Source: Fibrobacter succinogenes (GTDB lineage: Bacteria > Fibrobacterota > Fibrobacteria > Fibrobacterales > Fibrobacteraceae). Taken from it: DNA of 64,000 nt. Within the stretch, counting starts at the first letter, position 1. Every line of letters begins with the position of its first letter. The position numbers were made by a program, and so were the translations under genes. The DNA lies in assembly GCA_902800815.1 (NCBI GenBank), contig CADCGB010000007.1:95895-159894 (forward strand), read 5' to 3'. The notes beneath the pieces were generated by a model. The model was given only the letters and a program-made list of their open reading frames with translations, searched no databases and was not told the DNA's origin. Shown piece after piece: positions 19,401 through 28,028 of this stretch.

Positions 19401-19422
19401 GCCTGTGAGCCTTATCACAGGC
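19401..19422. other. Hairpin in the divergent intergenic region
   Basis: Inverted repeat GCCTGTGA/TCACAGGC with a 6-base loop between the divergent phosphatase and LD-carboxypeptidase genes. It is followed on the + strand by TTTCTTATTATATTTC, which is not a clean U-tract. Possible operator or weak terminator. Confidence 0.35.
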
Positions 19423-19472
19423 GTTTCTTATTATATTTCTAGGGATAAACAGAATAATATCAGAGGTGTAAA

Positions 19473-20669
19473 ATGGGAATCAAGAAAAACGTTATTGCAG
19501 GCAGTCATTCTGGACACGGAGTGTCCGGAATCCATACATTCTATACCAGTGTGTGCATTGCGGCATTCGCGCTCCTTGCCGCATGTGGCGACGACAGTTC
19601 GAACGACCCGCTGACAGGCCCCGGAGCAACAGATACCATCATCGAAGCGCTTGCGGAATGCACCGCACCCGCCTTCCTCAAGGAGGGCGACAAGGTGGCG
19701 CTGGTTTCGCCCTCGTACACCACTCCCGATTCCAACATCCAGAAGACAGCGGACGTGCTCAAGGAATGGGGTTTTGAACCCGTAATCGGCAAGAACGTGG
19801 GCAAGCTCGACGCCGGCAAGTACGCGGGCACGGCGCAGGAACGCGCCGACGACATTATCGCGGCCCTCAAGGACACGAGCATCAAGGCAATCCTCACCAA
19901 CCGCGGCGGCTACGGTTCCATACAGCTCGCTGACCTCATCGACCCGAAACTCGTGAAAGATAACCCGAAGTGGCTTATCGGCTACAGCGACATCACCACG
20001 CTGCACGCCATGCAGACCAAGGCGGGCGTCATGAGCATTCACGGCACCATGAGTTCGAGCATCGCGAAGACCGGTGGCACCGACGACAACAGCACCATCC
20101 TGCGCGACCTGCTCAAGGGCGAAGTGCCTACATACAAAGTACCAAAGCACAAGTACAACCAGAAGGGCACGGCCGAGGGCATCCTCGTGGGCGGCAACAT
20201 GGCGACATTCGTGCCTCTCGTGGGTAGCGACATCGATGTTTTCCAGAAAGACGGAATCATCCTCTTCATGGAAGAAATCGGCGAGAACCTGCGCAATATC
20301 GACCGCATGTTCAACTCGATCGAGCTGCACGGCGTGATGGACAACGTGAAGGGTGTAATCCTCGGCGAGTTCGTAGATTCCGGGACGGATCTCGATTACG
20401 AGAGTGCCGAGGCGATGCTTTCGCAGTACCTCAAAAAGTACGACATTCCCGTGCTCTGCGGGTTCCCTGCCGGCCACGACGACGTGAACCTCCCGATTGT
20501 CATGGGCGCGAAGGTAAAAATCGACGTGGGTGACGACGGTTCTACCCTCGCCTTCAATATCGATGGCGACAAGAAGACTATCGATACGGATAAACTAACC
20601 GAGAAGACATCGCTTTCGAAGGCGCTGCTCAAGATGCTCGCCGGCAAGATTTTCAAAATTGAGGAATAG
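19473..20669 (+). CDS. Lipoprotein LD-carboxypeptidase (peptidase S66 family)
   Basis: A 398-aa member of the LdcA/MccF family, serine peptidases that cut the L,D-bond of murein tetrapeptides or related amides. Family blocks: 'GDKVALVSPS', 'AILTNRGGYGS', nucleophile S172 in 'IGYSDIT', 'IHGTMSSS', Glu in 'LFMEEIGE' and His in 'PAGHDDVNLP'. LdcA is normally cytoplasmic; here there is a long basic n-region and a lipobox 'LLAACG', so it is probably envelope-anchored. It starts behind AGAGGTG, the same ribosome site as the flanking genes. The next gene is a GH3 hexosaminidase 15 bases away, giving a peptidoglycan-turnover pair. Confidence 0.87.
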   Translation: MGIKKNVIAGSHSGHGVSGIHTFYTSVCIAAFALLAACGDDSSNDPLTGPGATDTIIEALAECTAPAFLKEGDKVALVSPSYTTPDSNIQKTADVLKEWGFEPVIGKNVGKLDAGKYAGTAQERADDIIAALKDTSIKAILTNRGGYGSIQLADLIDPKLVKDNPKWLIGYSDITTLHAMQTKAGVMSIHGTMSSSIAKTGGTDDNSTILRDLLKGEVPTYKVPKHKYNQKGTAEGILVGGNMATFVPLVGSDIDVFQKDGIILFMEEIGENLRNIDRMFNSIELHGVMDNVKGVILGEFVDSGTDLDYESAEAMLSQYLKKYDIPVLCGFPAGHDDVNLPIVMGAKVKIDVGDDGSTLAFNIDGDKKTIDTDKLTEKTSLSKALLKMLAGKIFKIEE

Positions 20670-20684
20670 TTTTTAGAGGTGTAT

Positions 20685-21917
20685 ATGGGTTTAAAAAAAA
20701 TGGTTAGTGGATTCTATCGCTCCCTGCGGTCGCTCCAGAATGACAGCAATAAAAAAATGTCACCCTGGAAGGGCGCAGCCCTGATAGGGTCCATTGTGCT
20801 CCTTGCCGCCTGTGGCGATGATTCCTCAACATCGGCTCCCGAAGGCGACACTCCGGCAGAAAGCGCATCTACGCTCGACATCAACAAGATGTCTATCCGC
20901 GAGAAGGTGGGGCAGATGTTCTTCGTGCGCCCCGAGGCACTCGATACGAGCATCCACTGGAACGAATATGCGGAACTCCCGGATTACAAGCTGCAGCACG
21001 TGAACGAGACCATGCTCGCGATAAACAGGGACTATCCCATCGGCGGCATGATTCTTTACGCACACAACATCGTGGACGAGGCGCAACTCGGTGAATTCAT
21101 CGCCGAGATCAGGGAGCTGAACGGCAGCCCACTCCTTGCGATTGACGAGGAAGGTGGACGCGTCGCGCGCATCGCGAACAACGGGAACTTCGACGTTCCC
21201 AAGTACGAAAGCATGGCCGCCATTGCCGAAAGCGGCGACCCGGATGAAGCCTACAAGGCGGCATTCACCATCGGGAGCTACGTGAAGGAATACGGTTTCG
21301 ACATCGACTATGCACCGGTCGCCGACGTGAACACGAATCCCGAGAACATCGTCATCGGGCCGCGCGCCTTCTCGGACGACCCCGAGACCGCCGCCAAGTT
21401 TGTGGTAAGTTACCTGAACGGCCTTGATTCCGCGGGCATCATTGGCACGCTCAAGCACTTCCCCGGCCACGGCGACGTAAAGACCGACACGCATTCCGGC
21501 TACGCCGAGACGAACAAGACCTGGGAAGAAATGCTCGAATGCGAAATGGTTCCGTTCAAGGCCGGCATCAAGGCAGGCGCAAAGATGGTCATGACCGCGC
21601 ACATCGCCGCCCCGAAGGTTACCGGCGATGACTTGCCCGCGACGCTCTCGCCCGTCATTTTGCAAGACAAGCTCCGCGGCGAACTCGGGTTCAAGGGTGT
21701 CATCGTGACCGACGCCATGGACATGGGCGCCATCACCACGCAGTTCGGCAATGCCGAAGCCGCCATCAAGTCAATCCAGGCAGGCGTTGACGTGGTGCTT
21801 TGCTCCCGCGAATTCACGCAGGTGTTCGATGCCGTCGTGAAGGCGGTCGAAGACGGCGAAATAAAGGAAACCCGCATTGACGAAAGCGTCAAGCGGATTC
21901 TTGAATTAAAAGACTAG
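20685..21917 (+). CDS. Lipoprotein GH3 beta-N-acetylhexosaminidase (NagZ-like)
   Basis: A 410-aa GH3 enzyme of the NagZ type, which removes N-acetylglucosamine from muropeptides. 'KHFPGHGD' carries the acid/base dyad, 'VTDAMDMGA' the nucleophile D343, and 'LLAIDEEGGRV' binds substrate. The lipobox 'LLAACG' places it in the envelope, unlike the usual cytoplasmic NagZ. I chose ATG 20685 because AGAGG precedes it as in the upstream gene. The leader is oddly long: 'FYRSLRSLQNDSNKK' sits before 'MSPWKGAALIG', and an alternative ATG at 20758 would give a compact signal peptide. The 3' end overlaps the convergent gene by 12 bases. Confidence 0.87.
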   Translation: MGLKKMVSGFYRSLRSLQNDSNKKMSPWKGAALIGSIVLLAACGDDSSTSAPEGDTPAESASTLDINKMSIREKVGQMFFVRPEALDTSIHWNEYAELPDYKLQHVNETMLAINRDYPIGGMILYAHNIVDEAQLGEFIAEIRELNGSPLLAIDEEGGRVARIANNGNFDVPKYESMAAIAESGDPDEAYKAAFTIGSYVKEYGFDIDYAPVADVNTNPENIVIGPRAFSDDPETAAKFVVSYLNGLDSAGIIGTLKHFPGHGDVKTDTHSGYAETNKTWEEMLECEMVPFKAGIKAGAKMVMTAHIAAPKVTGDDLPATLSPVILQDKLRGELGFKGVIVTDAMDMGAITTQFGNAEAAIKSIQAGVDVVLCSREFTQVFDAVVKAVEDGEIKETRIDESVKRILELKD

Positions 21918-22991
21918 GGACAAGCCAATAAAGGGCTCTATGTTCACGCCCTCGAATACGCCATGGTCATTCTCGTAATAAAACTGTTGATTCCATATAT
22001 CTGTAGTAACATTTATACCACCGAGTATACCTAGTTTTTCGCTAACCTGGTATCCTACAACTATCCTGCCACCAAGAATAATGTTGTATTCAATTATATC
22101 ACCTTCCCCCCTGAATTCAGCATCCTCATCAGCAAATAGGTATCTGATATTTGCACCAACGAGACCATAAATGCCAAGAATAAATCTATCCGAGAAAGGT
22201 GCGTAGCCTATTCCGTATCTCAAGTCAAGATCCATTCCATCATAATCATACCATTCCTGTTCTGCGTGAATATAACCGGCTGTCACGCTAAACAAATGCG
22301 AGAACCCGGTCTCCTTAATCATATAGAATGACCAGTTCAATTCTGCACCCAAGTGGGAGCCCCTATCGTCCCATGTATCTATTCCTATCGGCATTACGGC
22401 ATTAAATGAATGAAGGGTTTTAGGTTTGCCTTCGGTTGTTTCCGCCGTATTATTAGATTCATTTTGCGTACTAGCCGCATTTTGCGTATTGGCTGCATCC
22501 TGCGGTTCATTTTCAACATTCGCCTGAGAGGGTTTGGCTATCGTCTGGAATAATGGTTGGGCGTGGCTCTCGATTTCTTTCAGAAGGTCTTCGGCGTTTT
22601 CGCTTTGCACGGCAAAACTGGACACCAGCTTGCCCGTCGCAGTTTCATAGAGTTCCACGGTGATTGTCAGCAGGGAACCGAAATGGCTTACGCGCCCCTG
22701 TGCAACATAGTCTGCCGAAATATTCTTGCCCGTTTCAACAAGGCAACTTCCTTCGCATTCTTCCACCGACTTGCCTGGCGGGAGCATCTCGCTAATATTC
22801 TCACGCGTCATGATTGTCCAGCCATCCGACGCCGGGAGCGAGGTTACTGCCATCTGGCGCAACTTGTCCGTGAGGAACTGGCATTCCTTGTTATCAAGGG
22901 TTTCATCTGCCCGGATAGTTTCCAGAACAGCGACATGCGCGGCAAAACTACTTGCCACACAGAACAAGGCAAAAAATAATAGACGCTTCAT
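21906..22991 (-). CDS. Outer-membrane protein: FlgO/CsgG-like domain plus beta-barrel
   Basis: A 361-aa exported protein (signal 'MKRLLFFALFCVASSFA'). Residues ~18-150 ('HVAVLETIRADETLDNKEC', 'WTIMTRENISEML', 'SADYVAQGRVSHFGSLL', 'VELYETATGKLVSS') have the pattern of periplasmic domains such as FlgO/LpoB/CsgG that sense or build envelope structures. An Asn/Thr/Glu-rich linker (~155-190) leads to a predicted small outer-membrane barrel ending 'FIGLSLVF'. The gene is AT-richer than its neighbours. It lies 28 bases after the kinase operon on the same strand and could be its last gene. Confidence 0.68.
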   Translation of the reverse strand: MKRLLFFALFCVASSFAAHVAVLETIRADETLDNKECQFLTDKLRQMAVTSLPASDGWTIMTRENISEMLPPGKSVEECEGSCLVETGKNISADYVAQGRVSHFGSLLTITVELYETATGKLVSSFAVQSENAEDLLKEIESHAQPLFQTIAKPSQANVENEPQDAANTQNAASTQNESNNTAETTEGKPKTLHSFNAVMPIGIDTWDDRGSHLGAELNWSFYMIKETGFSHLFSVTAGYIHAEQEWYDYDGMDLDLRYGIGYAPFSDRFILGIYGLVGANIRYLFADEDAEFRGEGDIIEYNIILGGRIVVGYQVSEKLGILGGINVTTDIWNQQFYYENDHGVFEGVNIEPFIGLSLVF

Positions 22992-23019
22992 ACTCTAAAT
23001 ATAACCTCTTAAATATACC

Positions 23020-24894
23020 TTACAGCAGTTCCTCGAGCGTCTTGAAGAGTACGTCGGGTTCTACCGGCTTGTTCAAATGCGCGTTCAGACCGGCCTGCAG
23101 GCTGTTCTGCACGTCCTCATCGAAGGCGTTCGCGGTGAGCGCGATAATGGGGATGCTCTTCGCGTCTTCGCGGTCCATGGAACGGATGACGCGGGTCGCC
23201 TCGAGGCCATCCATCTCGGGCATGCGCACGTCCATGAGGATGGCGGAATAGTAGCCCGGTTCGTGCGACTTGAACATTTCTACGGCAATGCGCCCGTTCT
23301 CCGCGCGCTCCACCTTCATCTCGCGCATCGAAAGTATCATCGCCATGATTTCCGCGTTTACGGGGAGGTCTTCGGCGAGCAGTATCGTTTTCCCGGAAAG
23401 TGTCGCGCGCGGTTTTTCGTGCTGTCCGCCCGACAAGCAACGTTCGCTGCCATTGTGCGGGGACTTCTGCAGTATCACGGTAACAGTGAACTTCGAACCG
23501 ACACCCTTCTCGCTTTCCACGTCGATGTGCCCGTCCATCAGTTCCACGATGCTCTTGGTGATAGAGAGCCCAAGCCCCGTGCTGCCGTGTTTGCTGGTGT
23601 ACGATTCGTCTTCCAGCGCAAAGGCCTCGAACATGCGCGGCAAAAAATCCTTGCCGATACCGATTCCCGAATCTTCTACGGTAAAGCGCAGGGGGCATTT
23701 TTCCCCGTCAACCGCGAGAGCTTCCACGACAAGCGAAACGGTGCCGCCTTCGGGAGTAAACTTGACGGCATTCCCGAGAATGTTTATCAGTACCTGCCGA
23801 AGCTTCATCTCGTCGCCGATATAGCAGTTGGACACCCCGTCCTTCACGTTGCAGCTGTAACGGATTTTCTTGTCGTGGCACTGCGCCGTCACGATGGCGT
23901 TCACCTGTTCGAGCTCATGCGCGAACGAGAATTCTGCATTCTTGAGCGACATGCTGCCCGATTCGATGCGGCTGATATCCAGGATGTCGTTGATGACGCC
24001 CAGCAAATGCTGCGCCGACGTCCCGATTTTCTGCAAGTGCTCCCTTGTGGCCTGCGAAATGCCTTCATCGTTCAGGGCGATACTATTTAGCCCGATGATG
24101 GCGTTCATGGGCGTGCGGATTTCGTGGCTCATGTTGGAAAGGAATGTCGTCTTCGCCTTGCTCGCCTTTTCGGCTGCGACAAGTGCATCTTTAAGTGCCT
24201 CGCGGCTCTGTTCCAGCTTGCGGCGGTATTCTTCCGTTTCGTCTTCGAGCACAAAACTATGCAAGAGGCTTATGCCGATCATGCAGCCCATCGCATAGAA
24301 TGGCCACAGGGGGAAGAACACCTGGAAGGCTATCATCACCACCATGGCAAGGCCAAAGAGCCCGATGGTCAGGTGCCGTTGCCGGACATCGCCCTGCGTC
24401 TTCGCGGTTGTGTACAAAGTATAAATCGATGTGGCAAGGAACATCGCGATTTGCGCCACAAGCGTCGCATGCCGCATAAAGGCGGTGTGGTAATCGCCCT
24501 GGTCATCAAACCAGAAAAACACCGGATAGAAGAAATTGATGACGATAAAGATAAGGAATACACCGAAGATGGCTTGTCCCATGCGCAAGAGCCACTTTTC
24601 GAAAAAATTCTTGCGGTCCAGATAAGACACCACGTAGCGCGTCCACAGCACCACCGTCGCAATCATGGCGACGAAATAGATGGTCGTATCTATGAACTGG
24701 AGGTCTGTCAGGCGATGCTCATCCAGGATACCCCACAGCATGTCGGTGATGTAGTACACAAGTACGCCGAGCAAGAAGCGCCGGTAATACAGGCGGGTAC
24801 GCGAATACTCCGACCCGCCCTGCTTCCGCAACACGTCCCGGTTACCGATAAGCAGGAGTATTGTCGCCAAAATGCCTATAATCGAATAAGTCAT
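23020..24894 (-). CDS. Hybrid histidine kinase, multi-pass membrane sensor, one REC
   Basis: A 624-aa hybrid kinase. Residues 1-225 contain about six to seven hydrophobic helices; no extracytoplasmic sensor loop is large. A short coiled coil follows, then HisKA with H257 in 'NMSHEIRTPMNAI', a HATPase domain ('NILGNAVKFTPEGG', 'DSGIGIG', 'GSTGLGLS') and a receiver with phospho-acceptor D555 in 'LMDVRMPEMDG'. It has no Hpt domain. The start lies 6 bases after the preceding kinase's stop, so it is coupled. It is the last of four consecutive hybrid kinases and probably passes phosphate to the separate Hpt encoded at 34825. Confidence 0.9.
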   Translation of the reverse strand: MTYSIIGILATILLLIGNRDVLRKQGGSEYSRTRLYYRRFLLGVLVYYITDMLWGILDEHRLTDLQFIDTTIYFVAMIATVVLWTRYVVSYLDRKNFFEKWLLRMGQAIFGVFLIFIVINFFYPVFFWFDDQGDYHTAFMRHATLVAQIAMFLATSIYTLYTTAKTQGDVRQRHLTIGLFGLAMVVMIAFQVFFPLWPFYAMGCMIGISLLHSFVLEDETEEYRRKLEQSREALKDALVAAEKASKAKTTFLSNMSHEIRTPMNAIIGLNSIALNDEGISQATREHLQKIGTSAQHLLGVINDILDISRIESGSMSLKNAEFSFAHELEQVNAIVTAQCHDKKIRYSCNVKDGVSNCYIGDEMKLRQVLINILGNAVKFTPEGGTVSLVVEALAVDGEKCPLRFTVEDSGIGIGKDFLPRMFEAFALEDESYTSKHGSTGLGLSITKSIVELMDGHIDVESEKGVGSKFTVTVILQKSPHNGSERCLSGGQHEKPRATLSGKTILLAEDLPVNAEIMAMILSMREMKVERAENGRIAVEMFKSHEPGYYSAILMDVRMPEMDGLEATRVIRSMDREDAKSIPIIALTANAFDEDVQNSLQAGLNAHLNKPVEPDVLFKTLEELL

Positions 24895-24900
24895 AGCACT

Positions 24901-27900
24901 TTATTTCCTGTTCTCTGCAGTCCAGATCATTTCTTCAAGAGTTTGGTAAAGGTGGTCCGGATTGATGGGTTTGGAAAGGTGCGCGTTCATGCCCACCTGC
25001 AGGCTCCGCTGCACGTCTTCGTCAAAGGCGTTTGCCGTGAGCGCGATAATGGGAACCTTCTTGGCGTCATCGCGATCCAGCTTGCGGATGGCGGCCGTCG
25101 CTTCCAGGCCGTCCATCTCGGGCATGCGCACATCCATGAGAATTGCGTTGTAGTAGCCTTCGGGATGGTCGTGGAACATTTCTAGGGCCTCGCGACCGTT
25201 TACGGCCAGTTCCACCTGCAAGTCCCGCATCTTCAGCACTTCCATCATGATCTGCGCGTTGACTTCCATGTCTTCGGCAAGGAGAACCCGCTTTCCGGCA
25301 AGTTCCGCCTTGTTCTTCGCAAACGAGGTGTGTTCCTTCTTGCGCCGGAGGGCGTTCTTGAATTCGTCCAGCAGGATTCCCGAGAAAACGGGCTTAGAAA
25401 TGAAGCAGTCCACACCGGCTGCCAGGGCCTCGTCCAGGATGTCGTCCCAGTTGTAGGCCGTCAATATGATGATGGCGGACTCGTCGCCAGTCACCTTGCG
25501 GATTTCGCGCGCCGTCTCGATGCCGTTCATCTCGGGCATCTGCCAGTCAATCACAATCAGGTTGTAGGGCTCGCGTCTCGCGTGGCGGAGTTTCGCCATC
25601 TCCACCGCTTCCTTGCCCGTAAGCACCGTATCGGTGAGGATTCCCGCCTTGCCGAGCACGAGTTTCGCGTGGCCCAGGGCAATCTCGTCGTCGTCCACCA
25701 CCAGCACGCTCATTTCGCTCGGGTGGATTTCGATTTCGTCGTCGGTCGCCTGCTTGCGCAGGCTGTCGTTGAGGGTGAGCGTCACACGGAACGTAGTTCC
25801 CTTGCCCTTTTCGCTTTCCACATCGATCTTGCCGTTCATCATGTCGACAATACCCTTGGTAATCGCCATGCCGAGGCCACTGCTGCCGTACTTGAAAGCC
25901 GTGGTGGCGTTTTCCTGGGTGAACGTGTCGAAAATCTTGGGCAGGAATTCCTTGCTGATGCCGATACCGGTATCGCTAATCTTGAAGACGAGCGTGGACT
26001 TGTTGTCGAACGCGGCAATCTTTTCCACGTTGAGGTCGATGTTTCCGCCCTTCGGGGTGAACTTGACCGCATTGCCCAGGATGTTGATGAGAATCTGGCG
26101 AATCTTGGTGACGTCGCCGACGTAGTAGTCGTCCAGGCTGCCCGCCACATGGCACGAATAGTTCAGGCCCTTGGTGCGGCTCTGGTCGTCGATGATGGTG
26201 TTCACCTGCTCCAAAAGCTTGGGGAACGAGAATTCCTCGCTGTTGATCTTGGTACGGCCGCTCTCGATACGGCTCATGTCCAAAATCTCGTTGATGAGGC
26301 TCAGCAGGTGTTCTGCGGAGGAGCCGATCTTTTCCAGGTAGCCGCGAGTCTTCGGCGAAATCTCGGGTTCATGCAGCGCAAGGCTGTCGAGGCCGATAAT
26401 CGCATTCATGGGCGTGCGGATTTCGTGGCTCATGTTGGAGAGGAATATGGTCTTTGCCTTGCTCGCCTCTTCTGCCGTCTTGAGCGCATCGGAAAGCGCC
26501 TGGCTCTTGGCAAGGGAATCGCGCATTTCCTCGTCGATATCGGAGAAGCCGAAACCCACGATGCGGAGCGGTGCGTCCGGAGCGTCGCCAGCATTGTGCA
26601 CGCCCGCCATGCGCAGCATTTCGTAACTTTCCTTGCCACCATGGTTCACCAGGTAGCGCAAGGTATAAATCTTGTTCTTCGTGACACCCGCGCGCACGTT
26701 TTCGGGCTGGATAAAGGCGAGGAACTTTTCGCGGAATTCCGGCGCGACAAACTTTTCGGCGTAGGTTTTGAAGTTTTCCAGGTAGCCGATTTCATCCCCT
26801 TCCTTGAAGGGCGCCGGAACGGAACCGTCCTTGCGGTAGCATATCGCCATTCCGGTATCCAGGTTCAGGTAGTAGACGCTACGGTAATCCGAGGCCAGCG
26901 CGGTAATCATGTTGCCCTGCTCGCCCCTCTTGCGTACTTCTTCCACCAACTTCTGCTGGAGTGCCAGCTGTTCTTCCAGTTCTTCCCGCTTGATGCGGCT
27001 CTCGGCATCGGCCACTTCCTTTTCCAGCTTGAGTTGTGTTGCACGCCTTATCTGTATAAAGAGGAACAGGAACACGGTCAGGAGCACAAGCGCGATAATC
27101 CCAGAAAGCAACAGGCTGCGTTCCAGAATGCCTTCCGAAATGGAACCGATCTGCTCGGAGATGACGCTTTCGCGAATAAGGTAGGTCAGCATCCAGTCCG
27201 TAGAATGGATGGGAACATAGTACATGGTTTCCCGGATGCCGTCGTACTCGAAGGAAACGACGCCCGCCGCGTGGTTCGAGAAATCGGAACGCATCTTTTC
27301 CATGGAGAAACCTTTTTCGAATACGGCATTTTCCATGGCGGTAAGCAAGTTGTCTCCGCTTGCAAGCCCGCCTAGCACCAGGTTCGTAAGCGAATTGCCC
27401 GCCTTCGAGTAGATGTTGCAGAACGTGATTCCCTTCCGGTCGGATTCCAGCGAAATGCCTTCCAGCATGCGGTTCATGTCAATTTCCATGAAGCACACGA
27501 CCAGAACCCGGCCGTTGAACGCAAGGCGGTCTACAGGCATGGCAACAATAACCGTCTTCTTTTCGCCACCGCCCTTCTTCAAGGAAATTTCGGGTTTTGC
27601 CAAGGTCCTGTAATCGAAATTGTAGAGGTCAATGTCGGTGCGCGTGCCTCGGGATGTGTAGATGAGCCCTGCGGTATCCACGAAGGCGAACTTTTCAAGG
27701 CCATACAATTGCTTCATGCGGAGCTGGTAGCTCTGCAGGCTTGCGGTGCTCGCGAGGTCCTCTTTTTCAAGGAGGCCCACGGCCACATCCAGGTCATTGA
27801 TGTAGTCATTCAGTTTCGACGCCACCACCTGTTCGCGGCGGTTCGCGAGTTCATCCATGAACAGGAGCGTCACGTTGCGCACGGCCTTTTCCGTATCCCC

Positions 27901-28008
27901 GCTCGCATGGCGACCCGTGAAGATTGTCCCCAGCACAAGAATGATAACGATGATGGGGGCCACAATGGTGGCGATACCTACAATCCCGATTCTTTTTTTC
28001 GTTTCCAT
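24901..28008 (-). CDS. Hybrid histidine kinase with Cache-type sensor and two RECs
   Basis: A 1035-aa kinase. A transmembrane helix (~8-30), a large extracytoplasmic double-Cache-like sensor (~40-295), a second helix (~300-322), a coiled coil (~330-365) and a PAS-like segment (~375-505) precede HisKA (H528 in 'NMSHEIRTPM') and HATPase ('NILGNAVKFTPKGG', 'DTGIGIS', 'GSSGLGMA'). Two receivers follow: D821 in 'VIDWQMPEMNG' and D959 in 'LMDVRMPEMDG'. It has no Hpt domain. The last receiver closely resembles that of the downstream kinase, suggesting they share a phosphotransfer partner. Confidence 0.9.
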   Translation of the reverse strand: METKKRIGIVGIATIVAPIIVIILVLGTIFTGRHASGDTEKAVRNVTLLFMDELANRREQVVASKLNDYINDLDVAVGLLEKEDLASTASLQSYQLRMKQLYGLEKFAFVDTAGLIYTSRGTRTDIDLYNFDYRTLAKPEISLKKGGGEKKTVIVAMPVDRLAFNGRVLVVCFMEIDMNRMLEGISLESDRKGITFCNIYSKAGNSLTNLVLGGLASGDNLLTAMENAVFEKGFSMEKMRSDFSNHAAGVVSFEYDGIRETMYYVPIHSTDWMLTYLIRESVISEQIGSISEGILERSLLLSGIIALVLLTVFLFLFIQIRRATQLKLEKEVADAESRIKREELEEQLALQQKLVEEVRKRGEQGNMITALASDYRSVYYLNLDTGMAICYRKDGSVPAPFKEGDEIGYLENFKTYAEKFVAPEFREKFLAFIQPENVRAGVTKNKIYTLRYLVNHGGKESYEMLRMAGVHNAGDAPDAPLRIVGFGFSDIDEEMRDSLAKSQALSDALKTAEEASKAKTIFLSNMSHEIRTPMNAIIGLDSLALHEPEISPKTRGYLEKIGSSAEHLLSLINEILDMSRIESGRTKINSEEFSFPKLLEQVNTIIDDQSRTKGLNYSCHVAGSLDDYYVGDVTKIRQILINILGNAVKFTPKGGNIDLNVEKIAAFDNKSTLVFKISDTGIGISKEFLPKIFDTFTQENATTAFKYGSSGLGMAITKGIVDMMNGKIDVESEKGKGTTFRVTLTLNDSLRKQATDDEIEIHPSEMSVLVVDDDEIALGHAKLVLGKAGILTDTVLTGKEAVEMAKLRHARREPYNLIVIDWQMPEMNGIETAREIRKVTGDESAIIILTAYNWDDILDEALAAGVDCFISKPVFSGILLDEFKNALRRKKEHTSFAKNKAELAGKRVLLAEDMEVNAQIMMEVLKMRDLQVELAVNGREALEMFHDHPEGYYNAILMDVRMPEMDGLEATAAIRKLDRDDAKKVPIIALTANAFDEDVQRSLQVGMNAHLSKPINPDHLYQTLEEMIWTAENRK

Positions 28009-28028
28009 AACATTGTCCTGTTAAAACT

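Noticed and set aside
25330..27375. A 681-codon frame on the + strand opposite the Cache-type kinase
   Set aside because: Antisense shadow of a gene with clear kinase motifs. The same reasoning rejects long frames at 30853-32886, 35359-37374 and 12771-14156.
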